Counted from the stretch's first letter, positions 25,666 through 39,091 are shown. The stretch: 64,000 nucleotides of DNA from Numida meleagris (GCF_002078875.1 NC_034409.1:105877250-105941249); one strand, 5' to 3'. A program made the numbers and translations. The notes: generated by a model from the letters alone, not told the origin.

Positions 25666-28600
25666 CTATTTGACCATGTTTCCTAAGTGCTATTCATCAC
25701 AAACATAAGTGGTAAAATATAGAGGTGTATAGGTAGTTTTGGAGCTTCAATAGTTTTTCATATTACAAAAGATTTTTGAAGGCATTCACAAGCCCACTGT
25801 CTGTGTTTTGCCTGCAAAGGATTCCAGTTAGAGAATGTAGGCTCAAATTTCTAAGTATAAAGTAGCACACAGAATACTAAACCAAGATTTCAAAGATATG
25901 TGCAAACTATGTATTCTGAACAATAAGTTAAAAAATCTAATTACATCAAGGACCTTTAAAAACTCCATAGAAAGAACAGAAACTATTTTGCCTCCTCTTC
26001 TTTGTCTTCTTTCACAGCAAATTTTGATCACAGCCGCTTGTCCTTTTTCCTATTTCCCTTTGAGACACCTGCAGGAAGCTCATATGCTCTTCAGGTTTCC
26101 CATCTGTCTGGTGCCTTCAGTTCTGCAGAGTTCTACAGGTGTACAGTGGTAACAATAAATGTATAACCTATTTAAGATATTTCTCCCCACATGAACTCAC
26201 AAAAGCTTAGGTTCCTGGGCTGGCAGGCTTGGGAGGGAAGATTTCTTCCTGTGCAGCATTTGGAGTTTGATGCCAGCCAACATGAGGGAATTGCGCCACT
26301 TTGTAGGACCATAGCTTTTGTTCACGGGTTTCTGTTAAAAGCAAATAATCACAAAACTCATGTCTTATTTTTACCTAACAACTGGGACTTTCTGCCCTAA
26401 AAACTCCCTATTTATAAGTTATCTTCCATCCCACTATTAGTGAATTTTCAAGTAACACAGTCTTGGGACTAGTATCTGAAAGGGCATCACTGATGATGCC
26501 TCCCTCCCTACATTTTCCAACTTTCCTAGGAAGCAGGATTTGGAAGAGCACCTCCATCCAAGCACAGTCCACCTCATGGGCTCCTCTTTACTATCACGTT
26601 TCCTGCACATGGTTCAGCCTCCCTGCATAACTGTGTGCCTTGTCTCTGGAGCCTGAAGAGGTCAGCTGGTGGGTTTTGCACTGACCCTGGCCAAGGGCTG
26701 CTTCTATATAATAGGTTCATCCACATGACTTTTATATCCACTTAGAGTCCCATTCACAGACCTACTCTGTAAACATCCCACCCATTACTTCTGTACTGTT
26801 CCCATGCAAGCTATCTCACTTTCCAGTCATCCCTAGTCATAATTCTCATGTTTCTTTCCCTCCCCCAAGACATCCTCTCCTTCACCCCAGGCTGTCCACG
26901 TCCAGCCCTCTCACGTCATCCCAGCAGTCTCCCCTACACCCCTACCACAGCCTCCGGGCCCAGCTTCTCACCACAGGCTCGTAAGGCAAGCAGCGTGCCA
27001 ACACTTCGGCACTCCAAGAGCTGCAGCCTTTGAATGGCTACGTCAGTGAGTTCTTGAAACACATCCTTATTCATGCTCTTCACTCTCTTGGAAGCTCTTC
27101 TTTATCTCCACCAATCTTGTTGCTTGAGATCAGAGCTGAGAACAATCAACAATTAACAATTAACAAACTGCAGGGGAATACCTTGGGTGTTTTTTCACTT
27201 TGTGCCTTGCGTCACATGCCAGCATGCTTGCACATGTTCACGACACAGTTCCGAGCTCAAACCAACACTTTCCCAAAAGATTTAATTCACATATCTGTTT
27301 TTTTTTCTTTTATTTTGCTGTGACCCATCCACATTGCATGCAATCATCACTTTGCTGGTCCTGATGATTTTACATGGAAAACTTTTCTACAATATGCTTA
27401 GAGCCAGGGCTTGTGTGGGTAGTCAGATAGAAGGATCCACCACCTTCCAGATATTAAATCAGTTTTTTGCACACATTTTAATGCTCCACAGAACAGTAAC
27501 TTTGTTCTCGTTGTTTTTCTCCCTTTGAAAAAAGTCTTTGTCTTTCTGACACCAAAGTGAAAAGAAATTTGCCTTAGGTGAGTCTAGCTATGGAAGCAGG
27601 AGTGTGCTGTAGTGACAGCGCCAACAGGAGTACTGCTGGAGGTGCAAAGCTGTCTCATCCTTTGTGATCCCCTGCACACATGGCTTCTGTGCCAGTGAAA
27701 CAAGACCTCTGCTTTTTCTGAAATACCACAGTATCAGAAGGGCAGTGTGGGCAGACTTTTCTTGAATGGTTCCTCAGCTGAGCTATGAAGGAGACACATC
27801 TTACAAATACTTTCCCTTAGTACCACACAGTGGCATCTAAAAACACTGTTTATTCTACACATAGCTTTCTTCAAAGAAAGATGGTTTGTGAAGAGGAAAT
27901 GGCTTTTCTTAGGTTTCCTAACATAGCTGGAAAACACACGTGAGGTTTCAGGCACATTTTTTGGGCCCTTTTTATGGGTTCTTTCTCCTATAATTGCTCT
28001 AGGATGTGTAATGGAGGTACAGTGCACACACACAGCAAAAAAAAGACTGAATTCTTGAATGAAACAGTATTTGCTTGAATGTGAGCTTTCCAGCAGGACT
28101 GCCCTTTTCACTCCCAGTGCACTCTTCTGTTGAAATTAGGAATGGCTTAATTACAGCCTGCTGGAATGGTGTGGGTCTTTGGGCTGTGCCAAGGCAAGAG
28201 CAGGAGGGCAGGCAGCCGCAGGTTGGCCTGCAGAGCAAAGGCTGATGAACGGGAAGGGACACCTCTTCCCCTCTGACTGCATCAATCTCTTGCCAGCCTT
28301 GCTAGGTTAAAATCGTCAATGAATCATTTTCAGACATGATTTACTACACAAACAAATGAGCCTAGAAAGTTTTTCAAAGGCAGTTTCTAACCCAAGCAGC
28401 AAAACAGAATTAGTATCTCCTATCTGAAATGTTCTGAAAACAAATAAATCCTTTGAATGAAGCAGAGGAAAGAAAGCCCTCGAAAACACTCTGGGTAAAC
28501 AATGGCACTTGCAGTGACTTTCCTCCAGCACATCAAGGGGAAAGAACAAAGGTCCGATGGATCAGCTGTGCGAAGAATGGAGTTATTGTTCTTTATCTGC

Positions 28601-31600
28601 TGCAAATAACCACCCAACAGACCTGAGCCCTCCCTCCAAGCAGTGCCACGCCGCAGCTGATCCACGATCCGCAGCTGGCAGCAAGGCACAGGGCTGCACC
28701 GGGCTTTGAGCACACGGCAGCAACCTGGGAAGTGTCTCGGGGATTTCTGAAGCTGAATTTGCATAGAAGTGGAAAGAAGCGGCTCTAACTTGCCTGCACC
28801 TTTGAAATCTCAGTAATTTCTCTGTTGATTCATTTGTTCAGTTACCTAGTTAACATGTAACATACTGCATGCTGAAACTTGGCCTCCAAGAGCATTGTAA
28901 GCCCAGAGAGAAGTACTGGTTTGATTAGCATCGCCATAATCAAGTATTTTCCACTAAGAAGAAACATTTCTGCAAGATGACGGCAGCAGGAACTAGTATG
29001 ATGTCTGCCACGTGTTCCAGAAATGGGTGGCTATAAATTACCATCCTGAAAAGGCTCCTTCCTGTGTCAGGACTGCACGCCTGGTCCCGCTGGCTGCCTG
29101 CTGAGGAAAGCTGCTGAACCTCGAGAGTCGCTGGGGGGAAAATTATCAAACATATGATGGCCACCAGCAACTGCTACCGCTTTTGTCATGGGGGAGGGTA
29201 GGAACCATCTGCACACTGCCGGACACCATGGTGTCCTAAGTCAGGCTTACTGCTTCAGAAACTGTGGCTGCAGCAAAGTAAGCATGGATACCGAGCTCAC
29301 TGCTTTGTTCTGTACCTATGGCTTTCAGCCTGATGTTTTAAGCCAGCAGAGGAGTAAATGCAAGTGAAAGCAGAAAAGAGACGGCTACCTCTTAAGTAAA
29401 TTCCTTCCCTTTCCCTTGTGCTTTTATGATTTACTATTAAACTCCTTCCACCAAAATATGTGAAGAATCTTTTAAAAGCAAAATCAGATGAACATGAGAA
29501 AGCATGACAGCATTGTTCTCATCACAGCTGGCCTTTGTTTTCTGAGACACTGAGTTCCTTCTCTCTTCAAACAAAATCATAAAGAATTCAGGGGTCCTTA
29601 CATACTTTCTTACATTATGAGTACAGCTAAGTGAAATTACCTTACATTTCCTTTGGCTAAAGAGGAAAATCTAGGGTAGTTTACCTTACCTTAAGACAGA
29701 AAGCAAAAAGAGACCAGCTGACTCATGCCCCAAACACACCCATACCTCCCACAGACGGTAAAGGGAGTGCTGGGTGAGGTGTTGGTGGAGACAGCCATGG
29801 CGCAGGCATATAGAGGTGTGTGAGTCAAATCCCACCTCATGCTGGATCTCTCAGCCTGGCTCAAGTCCTGCTGCTGAGATGCGAGCAAGAAGGAGACCCA
29901 TCTCTTCCCTTCTCATAAATCGTAACAATCAGGAAAAGAGCCTTCATTTCTCAGAGAGAGCACTTCTGTCACCTCCAGGAGTTATATGGAGAGGAAATTT
30001 TTCCTACCTGGTTCCTTCTACATGTAACTCAGACCAGCAACACCCTTCATCAGTGAGGAAGACTCATTTGGCCACAAGGTTGCCTGAGGTGCTTTCCAGT
30101 GCCTGCCTGGTCACACCAGGTACTGGGTCCTGGAGCTTCCATCTCTCCTCTGGGATTTGAGGTGTATGTGCTCATGGCTGCCAGCACACACCTTCACCTC
30201 TACAAACCAGCCACGGCCCATTTGGTACCCTTGCTTGAGTCCATGGGCCTGGTCTTCTCAGTTGTCACCATCACTGAGCAGAGCTATTGTACCTCCCTGT
30301 TATCACAACCGGCATTGTGCTTAACTGTGACTCTTGTACCTAGACAAGCCAGTGTAAATGGTGGGCACCCTCTGGCCTTTGTGACACAGAGGAGGGCAGG
30401 CAATGGTCACCCACTGCAGCTATTGTGCCTGCTGCCATGCTACACCACAGTAAGGCCTCCAAGGGGCAGCAGGACCAGACAGGTCCCAGGTGGCACCTGG
30501 GGGCACGGGAACCACCAGCTTAGCCTGGGGCCACCCAGTTGCTGCCAGTGATAGATCCCAGCTGTCACAGTGACGTGCTAACCCCAGGGTGGTGCCATGT
30601 TCACCTCTTGTATGCCCTAGCTCTGCCCAGAGAGGCCTGGCAGATACTGGGGTGAGGGATGGATAGTATACACACTGACAGCAGTAATTAACATGCACAG
30701 CATGGAAATCAATGTTACGTGAGTGCAGAGAGACATGCGTCCACTCAAAAAGTGTGAAGTTCTTTGGGTAGACAGGTGGGATTGGAGCTAGGAGAAAACC
30801 AGAGAAAAGCAAAAGTATGTATCACCCAGTAAGTAAACATACCACAAAAAGAATTTAGCACTCAAAAGTGAAAAATAACTGCTGCGTAGTTCGGAAATGT
30901 AAAAATAGTTTGGCTGTTCCCTGCCCCTTTCCCTCCAGTCATCCCTTCTGTGCAGACATTCAGTTTGTTTCTCTGGGTTGCCATGGGGAGCTGTGCTGCC
31001 AAGCCCTGCATCACAGGAAAGGTGTCTCGGTCACGGACTTCAGGGGACTAACAGCTCTCTACAACCATTAACCACACTTTGAACACCCAACTCTAACGTG
31101 CACCCATACAATGATGCATCACCGCATCGCTTCTCCTTACGAACTATTTTTGGAAAAGGGCATGCCCATGGCTAGGCCTGACATGGATACTTGGCAAAAC
31201 CACACAGGCCAGATTCTGCTTTCTGTTCCTTGCAGAACATGCCAGCACTGAGATGTGAGGGCTCAGAAACCTCCCACATCCACACCCAGGCTGCCTGGAG
31301 GCTTGGGGTCTGCCCAGCAGTGCCATGGTCATGCTATCAGTGCTCATTGCCCTGCAGGAAAACAAATGCCTCTGGCGTATGCCTGAGAGCACCACTGAAA
31401 AGTATTGGCAGGCAGGAGCTTGCAGCGCTCGTTTTTATCACCTCTGGTCTATTCATAGGCTGCTTGCAGTGAACACCAGCCTGCTTTGTGCCCTCATTCA
31501 TCCCCCAGACATTCAGTGCCCAGGATTCCTGTGCTGGCTAGGGTGCGGATGTGGCAGCCTGCAGAGCTGCTCACCTTCCTGAGTTGGTGCTATGCTTCAT

Positions 31601-34600
31601 GGAGTGCCTGCAGTCCATCACCTCCTAATAAATGCATTTTGGCACCCCCTTTATTTGTGAGTTTAAACATTCCTGTCTGCAATAAACCTGCCTTGCTGGA
31701 CCCACAGCTGTCTGAAGGCTGTATTTCCCCTTCCTGCAGTGTTCAAACATGCTGCTCGGCACCTCAATGCCTCACATTCGTGTAACACCTCCTATGTCTG
31801 CAGCACTGTGCAGACATTCACTGTGCTCTCCCAACACCCCAGTGAGGTTGGCAAGCAAATATTATTCCCTTTTCCCACATGGAAGAACATGGATGCAGAG
31901 CAAGGGGCTTGCCCATGCACACACAGCCCCGCAGATACTGCAGGAGCACAGCAGGAGCACTCAGCTGCAGCCTTGTGCCCACCTGAAGCCTGTCCCTGCA
32001 TTGGCAGAGGCGTTTGCTCTTTGTGAGCATGGCCTCCGGGACAGGGCAAAGTGAGTATGTAGCATGAGTAAGAAACGTTTCCTGCCAGAGACTTGACTTG
32101 GGGCTGCTTTTCCACATCCACAAAGCATGGCGTGGAAAAACTCAGCTCCAGGGAGCCAGCCTGCCTGCAGTGCTGGAGTGTGGGGCTGAAAAGAGCAAGC
32201 ACGCAGAGCTTGTCAGTGGCTGCACTGCCATGCAGGCAGCAAGTGGAGCATGGCAGTGGGAGAGGGTTGTAACATCCCAGCTCCCAGTGCTGTGCTCCTT
32301 CAGCCTCAGAGCACCAGCTGGATCTGGTCCAAAGTGTAAGACAACAGAGGTCTGCTGCTATAGGGAATAGGTGGGGTTAAGCTGCCCGCCCATTTGAATC
32401 TTTGATTCTTATTTATGTAAGAATTGGCTGCCACATGACCCCAGGAATGGAGAAGAAAGTTGTCGTGGCTGCCCTGCGTATTTCTGCACCAAGCCAGAGC
32501 CTGGAGTGCAGAGCTGGCAGGAGGAGCTGGGCTGAGCGCCCAGCAGTCTGCAGCTGGAAAGCCTCAATGGGCCGCCCTCCGGTGACTTTCTAGTTTTTGG
32601 GTTCTTTTCTCAACAAACTTACATAAAGCTCACTTTCAATTCAACAGCTTGTTCTGTTTGTACGTTCAAGGCACAGGGCTTTTTAAAGTGCTCTACGAGC
32701 CACACTCCTGTGCCTGTCCTCCATCACCCCACAGTGCCCACAGCCCAGACACATTGCTGCTGCATTTCTGCAGCCACTAAGCAAGAAAAAGGAGAAAGAG
32801 GAGGATGGAGCCAGGTGTGAAGAAGCTTTCAAGGAGCATTACTGGGATTTTGGTCGTTCAGCAGAAATTTGGCAGCACGTTCATGCCAGCTACAAATTTA
32901 CCTTTGTTGGAGTTCACTGTTTCAGAATCCAGGACATTATCCAGGCCACGGCACCGCTTCAAGTTATTAGTTTTACAGCCTGCTAGAAACTACAGAGAGC
33001 AATTTAAATAATTACATCCTTGCCACAAAAGAGCTGGAAAGGCAGGTGAAAGGCGGATGGGAAGGTGTGACCATGCTGCTGGAAAGCACTGGCACAGAAG
33101 CAGGTCACAGACACTCGTGGTGGAGAGACTCTCATGCTAGGCAGGCATCTCACTTTATGCCTGCTCCCAGCAGGTACACCCCCTAGATACATCCTCTCGG
33201 GTACCACTAGCAGCTGAGCTGGACACATTGAGCATGCAGCCCATGCAGCAAGCCCCTGGTTCCTGTCTAGGATGTGCACTTCGGGCTTGGAAGGAGAGTG
33301 AACTTGGGGGGCTGAGGAGGATCTCTGGGGTGTTCCTGGGTGGAGGGGACACCCACAAATCACCTTTGGGTGGGATTAGTCTGTTTTCCTCAAGCCTTCC
33401 TCTCCCCAACACCTCCTGCAGCAGTGGGGACAGGTCAGAGCCACCTGCATGGCCGAGGTCACCCACATAGTGCCTGTAGGCACCACGCCTGCCAACCGCA
33501 GAGCCCCGGGGGAAATGATGAGGGTTTACTCTGAAGAGTTCTGTTTAGGGCAGTGTTAGTCATCTGCTGTGGTTGTGATTCAGGACCAAAGTTAGCTGAC
33601 CAAATTCCCTATATAGTCAAGAACAAGACCAAGAAAGACGGGGGTGTGATCCAAAGTGCCTACGCTACACGCCTAAAGTAAAACAGCATCAATGCTGCCA
33701 TTGTATACCAGAGAGGTATTTTCATTTTGGCTGTACTGAATTTTCTGTGGAATGTGCAAAATCTTTTAATACTTCATCAAAGTGATTCTCCTTTTTTTCT
33801 GCCACCAGCTGGAGGTATCATACATCTTGCTGGTATGCATTCATCACCAACAAGCAGTACCACTTTGGCAGCACTTAGCAGGTGTTGGTGAAAGTTTTGT
33901 GCAGAACCAATCCAAAACCCAGCCCAAGAACAGCATCGCTCTTCACTGCTTCCACAGCAGGGCTGGCAAAGAGGTCTGCAAGGCAAATCACAAAGAGGAG
34001 CATTTAAAAGGCCTTCAAAATCCGACACAAATACACAGAAGAGAAAAAAATGAAGTGAGGGTAAAGACAGAGGCACAAGATCTCTGTGAGAGTTCAGGTC
34101 ATGGTGAATTATGGGGATGAGGGAAGCCCTGAGCAGCTACAGTTGCTACACAGGTGACAGGAGCAGGAGCCTGGCAGACAAATGCATCTGGGAGATAATA
34201 CGAGTTGGGATAAGTGAAACACAAATGACAGAGTAACTGAACCGTAAATACATCTGCAGGGACACGGGTCATTTACCACCAGCTGTCAAGGAACTGCGTA
34301 AGAAAGCGTTACTATCTTTGGTTATCCATCATCTGCGGAGGCAGAGAAAACGATGCAGCGATGCAGCAGAGCTAGAAAAGAGTAAACATCACAGAAGGTT
34401 CATCCATCAGGGAGGAAGGGGCACACTGTAGCCTAACATTAATATTGGCAAAACAACAAGCTATCCAATTCCTGGGCATTTCTGAAGTTACAAAGAGCAC
34501 AGCCAAAACTCTGCTGCCGGTTTCCTTATCAGTTTTCCTAATTCCCTTCTTACCCCCTTCATCCATCATTTTTCTTCAGACTGTGCTGCAGATTCTGGTT

Positions 34601-35094
34601 CCTCATCCCTCCCCCTCTCTGTTATGCTTGCTTCCTGCTAGTTGAAGATGTTTGTACCTAACAGCTTACACAGTGTCACCTCGATTTTCTATCTTTGGAA
34701 AAGATGGAAAAAATACCAAGGCCGTATCTACTTCCAAGCACGTTTTCATGCCTTGAAGTGATGCAGTTTTCCAGTCAGCATCCATCAATTGTTCTTGAAC
34801 AGTTCACTGGGAGGACTTGTTATTGGCAATTAAGCTGTGTTGGTTGCATAAAGCTGCATGCCATTGTTTCCATTTCCTGACTGGCAGACAAGGCAAATAA
34901 GTTCAGTGCTAATATTAACACTGCGTGATTTGCCATTTGCTGCTGCAAGTACTTGTACCTGGAGATTCGAACTAATCACTCTGAGCCACTATGATAACTC
35001 AGTCCAGCTGGCTTAATGGGTGTGATGGGCACATGCAAATGGAAGGCAAGAATGGTTCAGCAAATTTCCTTAACTACATGCAGAAATATTTTGG
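25666..35094. other. unannotated, repeat-free DNA (9.4 kb)
   Basis: The longest stretch of the window with no recognised transposon. Local features are an ACAATTA tandem near 27149-27166, a C/T-rich + strand at about 26820-26970, and a small CpG-richer patch near 28640-28720 with two CAGCTG E-box palindromes. Frames of 100-150 codons (for example 30099-30551 on +, 30420-30812 on -, 31792-32202 on -) overlap each other on opposite strands and resemble no known protein. Confidence 0.5.
27149..27166. repeat. short ACAATTA tandem repeat
   Basis: Two and a half units of ACAATTA, a minor simple repeat. Confidence 0.8.
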
Positions 35095-35183
35095 GTGCTC
35101 CTGCGTGGAGCCAGAAGTTGAACTTGATGATCCTTATAGGTCCCTCCCAACTTGGGATATTCTGTGACTCCCTGATTGTATGA
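35095..35183 (+). mobile_element. CR1 LINE, terminal ~89 bp
   Basis: The CR1 3' terminus of a further subfamily: 'tgctcctgcgtggagccag', 'gaacttgatgatcc', 'ccctcccaacttgggatattc', then the degraded octamers TGTGACTC and GATTGTATGAT. It is 5' truncated to less than 100 bp. Confidence 0.85.
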
Positions 35184-36330
35184 TAATAGCAGATATTTAT
35201 GGTAATATTATTTAGCAAGTTATCCATCATTACTGTTAGCCTCCTTTCTTATACTTGAATTCCTTTCCTAGTTCTTTTCTTATTCAGTTTCATTTTGCAG
35301 CCATTTCTCTTTCTGCTCATATTCATAAATCTTCTCTGTTCATCCCTCTACTTAGTGAGTCTTTCTCTGCTCTGAGAAACCATTTAACCTTCGCAACCCT
35401 TTAAGTAAATTTTCTCTGTTATGTACTCTGCTATTACTTGAAATATTATCTTCTCTTTGGCAAAGTTTGTTTTAAATACGTCCTGTTTTTCCCTTGGGAT
35501 CCATTTTGCATGCTTTTTATTGAATCATTTTAACACCTTGTGAAATACCTCAGCTAAAAATTCTCCCTAAAACAGAACATCTGCCACATTAATAAAACTG
35601 GAGGCTAATAGGAATCCAAACTGTTACTAACAGAACAGATCCTGTAAACCTGTTGGTGCATCCATGCTCTTCCCGCACAGTCTGGGGCAGGGCAAAAGGG
35701 ACTCAGGAGCTCCTGGCTGCCTGTGCAGTGGGCTCAGCACCCACCCTCAGCCAAGCAGGAGCAGTCATGATGAGCTTTCAATGACTAGAAGCTGCTTATT
35801 TGATGTGTCCACAACTATGATGATTTTGTCCTCTCCACAAATGCAGAGGGTGCTTTTAAGAATGAAGCATTACTCTGAAGGAAACGGCTCTCTTTTTTCT
35901 TAGGGGAAGGGGTGGGGCTTGCAGAATGAATGCCCTTCAGACAAACGTCAGCTTCATGAGCTATCAGCAGACTTCACGTACTTTCCTGGCATGCCCCACC
36001 CCAGGATTCCACCTTCTGCCCAAGCAACAAGTGGGAGCTTGTGGCGTGCCCATCTTTGTTCAAGTGGGACGCTCTCAAAATAAACTTTGTGAGGCAAACG
36101 CCTCTGGTGCCGCTCCATCAAAGCAGAAGGATCTACATATACACACCAGGAAAAAAACGCATTGCAAAATACTCAACATTGACACACAGGTATGAGAATA
36201 CACATCTGCAAAAGGAAAAGAAATAAAATCTAAGATACACAACAGTAGTTATCTCCCTATTCATTCAGCCATGCTCCTTCCTAATTTTCTACCAGTTCTC
36301 TTAGGAGTGAAACTCCATGCAGATTAAAGA
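35184..36330. other. unannotated DNA
   Basis: Nothing recognised. The + strand is T/C-rich at about 35220-35500. No frame of interest; the longest is under 90 codons. Confidence 0.5.
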
Positions 36331-36493
36331 CACACAATGGCTGAGGCTGGAAGGGCCTCTGGGTCCACCTGGCTCAACCCCAGCTCCAGCAGGGACACCC
36401 AGAGCAGGGTGCCCAGGCCCACATCCCATTGGGTTTTGAAGGTCTCCAAGGAGACCCCACAGCCCTGGGCAGCCTGTGCCAGGGCTCTGTCAC
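36331..36493 (-). mobile_element. CR1 LINE 3' end, reverse strand
   Basis: On the + strand it reads 'cacacaatggctgaggctgg', 'aagggcctctgggtccacctgg', 'ccagcagggacacccagagc' and 'gccctgggcagcctgtgcc' (the longer ones in part), the reverse complement of a CR1 3' UTR of yet another subfamily. The expected continuation after 'agggctctgtcac' is lost at about 36493, which marks the 5' truncation. Confidence 0.85.
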
Positions 36494-38560
36494 ATTGGCA
36501 AGGCAAATGTGTTAAAATTAGTCTACTTTAAGCACAGTTTTCATACTCCTGCCACAACAATTACATTGAAATACTGTCTGGGGATACAACATTATCTCTT
36601 TATACCTTTTATGATCTCTTACAATGGCAAATGCAACACACAGAGATATGTAACAGATCAAATAATAGAAATCAGGAACTTGAGACAGCAATGCAATTCC
36701 CCAGTGTCAGGAACAGCCTGGGCACTTCAGAAGATGCAAATCTGCCTTGTGATCCCGCAGGCAGGCAGATGGCCGACGAATGGGGACCCAGGCAAGGGCT
36801 TGCAAGCCTGCACTGAAATTTCCAGTTCAACCACAGCTTCCTGCATGACCTTAATCTAGTCACTTAATTAATCCTGTAGATCTGTTTACAGTTGGTAACA
36901 CGAGAATGCATGCTTTCCCTATCAGAGGGCGATTATGAGAGTAAATCCCTTAATTGCTGTAAGGAGTGAGAGGTTTTGAGGGCCGTGGCAGGGCTGTAAG
37001 ACTGATTTCACCCTGCATCTGCAAGTATAGCTCAAACAGGCTCTTGGCCAGGCAAATCCACCCATTTGGGGGCTGTTGGATGCTGTTTTCATTGGAGCTG
37101 CCATGGGTTTAAAGGTGACCTTACACCTCAGCTCTTCATCACTGTTCCTAAATCAGCATAGCTGTGCCTATTCGGACACTTGGTTGAAGGAGAGCTATAG
37201 AGCGACAGTCTTACAATTAACAGTTTAATGATTAGTTAAACTGTTGCGCCATCTATGTTTGGGCAATGAGCTTGAGAGTTACTATGCTCAGACACCCAGA
37301 TGGGCACAGTGAGGTACCTCTCAGCAAAGCATAGGGTCCCAGCCACCAGCCTGTAGCAATGAGCTCTGGGGACTGAGGCAGGTTTTTGGCACCATCCTAG
37401 TGTTTCAGCTGCATTCTCATCTGGGCTGGGAAATATGCAAGTCCCCATTGACACTGTGATGTTATTTCAGTTGCCAGGATCAAAACCAAGGAAGGTCCAA
37501 GAGACTCCGTGCTTGGCCATCTCCAAGGGATAAATGGAACAGCACAAAGAAGGCTGAGGGAGTTCCAGCTGCAGTAGGCAGAAGAATCAGCTCCTCATTC
37601 CTCAAGAACAGACAACCAAATGCATTTTTTTTTTCCCACAAACTACTTCCCTTTTCAGCACTTGCTTTTTAAAGTACTGTGGTTTCATGCTCCAATTCCT
37701 AAAGTGCCAGGGTTGCACCACCAGGCATCCCTATACTAGAAGTCCTCATCCTTATTGCCCCCTCTGCACTGCCCTCCTCCCAGTTGAACCAATTATCACT
37801 GCAGTAAAGCCATGCTGGAGATAATGGAATCATTGCCATTGGCAGAGAGACATAATGTCCTTCCTACAGGATAACCTGGAAGGAAAAGAGTTTCAGAATG
37901 CGCATCTTGGATATTCAATTCTTATGAAATCTTTCCTCTGGGTTTTCACCCTAAGGACAGATGGCTCAGATCACAGTAGCTGTCCCTGCCTCTTTTTAAA
38001 CATGCACAAGGTCTCTGACAAGCACACACCACACAAACACCAGGCTAACCTCAGCACTTAACAGTAGAGCTCTTTGTCTCAGGCAAACCATGGGATCTGT
38101 ACACACCCAGAACCACTTGTAAACACCACCCATGCAACTAGCTACCATTTTACTTTCATATGAGCAGCCTGAGTGCAAACTTGGCTCTCAATTCAGCAGT
38201 TCTTTGCTTTGCTCCTGTTGTTCTTCCTTCATTGCTTTCCCATGCACCTGTCCCAAAGGAGGGCACGTATACCCACTTACAAAGTGCCAGCACCTCCTAG
38301 GGCTGTGCATGGAGCTCTTGTTTACAACCACAAAAGCCACGGCCCCTCCCTATCACCCCACAGTGGCAGCAGTGCATGGTGACAAAAATAAAGGAGAACA
38401 AACTGTAAAACAAATCAGCTTCGGTGTGCTCACTATTTCAATGCAGCTATTCACCAGCTGGTGTCCAAAACAGGCACCACTTAGAAGAGCAGGTAGGGCC
38501 AACGGAACTAGTCAGCCTTCCCTCCCTGCTCCAAGAGCACTGAACATTCCTGTCTCGTTC
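36494..38560. other. unannotated DNA
   Basis: Unique sequence up to the target-site duplication of the solo LTR. A run of 10 T lies at 37625-37634. The largest frame (38132-38602, 156 codons) runs across the LTR boundary, which argues against it being an old gene. Confidence 0.5.
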
Positions 38561-38565
38561 CTATC
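38561..38565. repeat. target-site duplication, left copy (CTATC)
   Basis: CTATC lies immediately outside the left LTR end. The identical pentamer lies immediately outside the right end (39092-39096). Confidence 0.9.
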
Positions 38566-38636
38566 TGTCAGCGGTTTACGGGCGTTAGGCCCGATTCCGT
38601 GACGAAGGGGACGGGGGACCCACGGGCCCATGTCCC

Positions 38637-38661
38637 GGGAAAAGGGGAAAGGGGAAAAGGG
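38637..38661. repeat. (GGGGAAA)n purine tract in the LTR
   Basis: Three G-run/A-run units form a 25-bp purine tract on the + strand, which is C/T-rich on the LTR sense strand, about 70 bp from the LTR 3' end. Confidence 0.85.
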
Positions 38662-38928
38662 TAGGGAGATGGCCCTGAGAGCAAAGAACAGCAGCAAAAA
38701 TCTGAGGAGAAACAAACTAATTTACTAAATAAGATATCGGAATGCAAAACAACACACTATAATACAATATAATTACAATTTAAGCTGATAAATCCAATAC
38801 AGAGAGAAAGAATGTCCCAAAATCAAGGTAGGCCTTACTCTACTGCTGACGATAAGACGGCTGGAGAGCGAGGTGCTGCCAAGACGAGAGACGGCAGAAA
38901 AAAGGGACGAGGTCTCGTGATCCGCAAG

Positions 38929-38936
38929 TTTTTATA
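38929..38936 (-). promoter_or_regulatory. TATA box of the LTR promoter
   Basis: TATAAAAA on the - strand, about 155 bp inside the LTR from its U3 start. That is the expected place for a retroviral core promoter and would put the start of transcription near 38900-38906. It would drive transcription leftward, toward 38560. Activity is not shown by sequence. Confidence 0.6.
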
Positions 38937-39091
38937 CTGCAAGCTTTTATCTTTTCCCTCCGGCTGGAAAATGGTAACAGAGGAGCAAAGTACCGTGGGG
39001 GATGTAGTAGTCCTTCTCTTCTGAGAACCAGGTACACTACATGATGTTATGATGTGGAGTACCAATAACCGAAAATCATAAAGCCATGACA

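Larger units (their letters stand above)
38566..39091 (-). mobile_element. solo LTR of an endogenous retrovirus, reverse strand, 526 bp
   Basis: Read on the - strand, the element starts TGTCATGGC (at 39091) and ends GCTGACA (at 38566). It therefore has the canonical TG...CA ends, inside short inverted terminal repeats TGTCA/TGACA, and is flanked by identical 5-bp CTATC duplications. A TATA box lies about 155 bp from the 5' end. The part following it is consistent with R and U5 but has no clear AATAAA; an AGTAAA lies at 38721-38726. A (GGGGAAA)n tract sits near the 3' end. There is no internal retroviral sequence or second LTR on either side, so this is the solo LTR left by LTR-LTR recombination. 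A 5-bp duplication is usual for class III (ERVL-like) and some class I elements, while avian alpharetroviruses give 6; the class is therefore inferred only. The first 80 bp look like an LTR family common in birds, but I cannot name it with certainty. Confidence 0.93.

Noticed and set aside
30099..30812. Overlapping 150-codon (+) and 130-codon (-) frames
   Set aside because: They overlap on opposite strands, lie in GC-richer DNA with few stops, and match no protein family I know.
38132..38602. A 156-codon frame next to the solo LTR
   Set aside because: It crosses the target-site duplication into the LTR, so the frame did not exist before the insertion.
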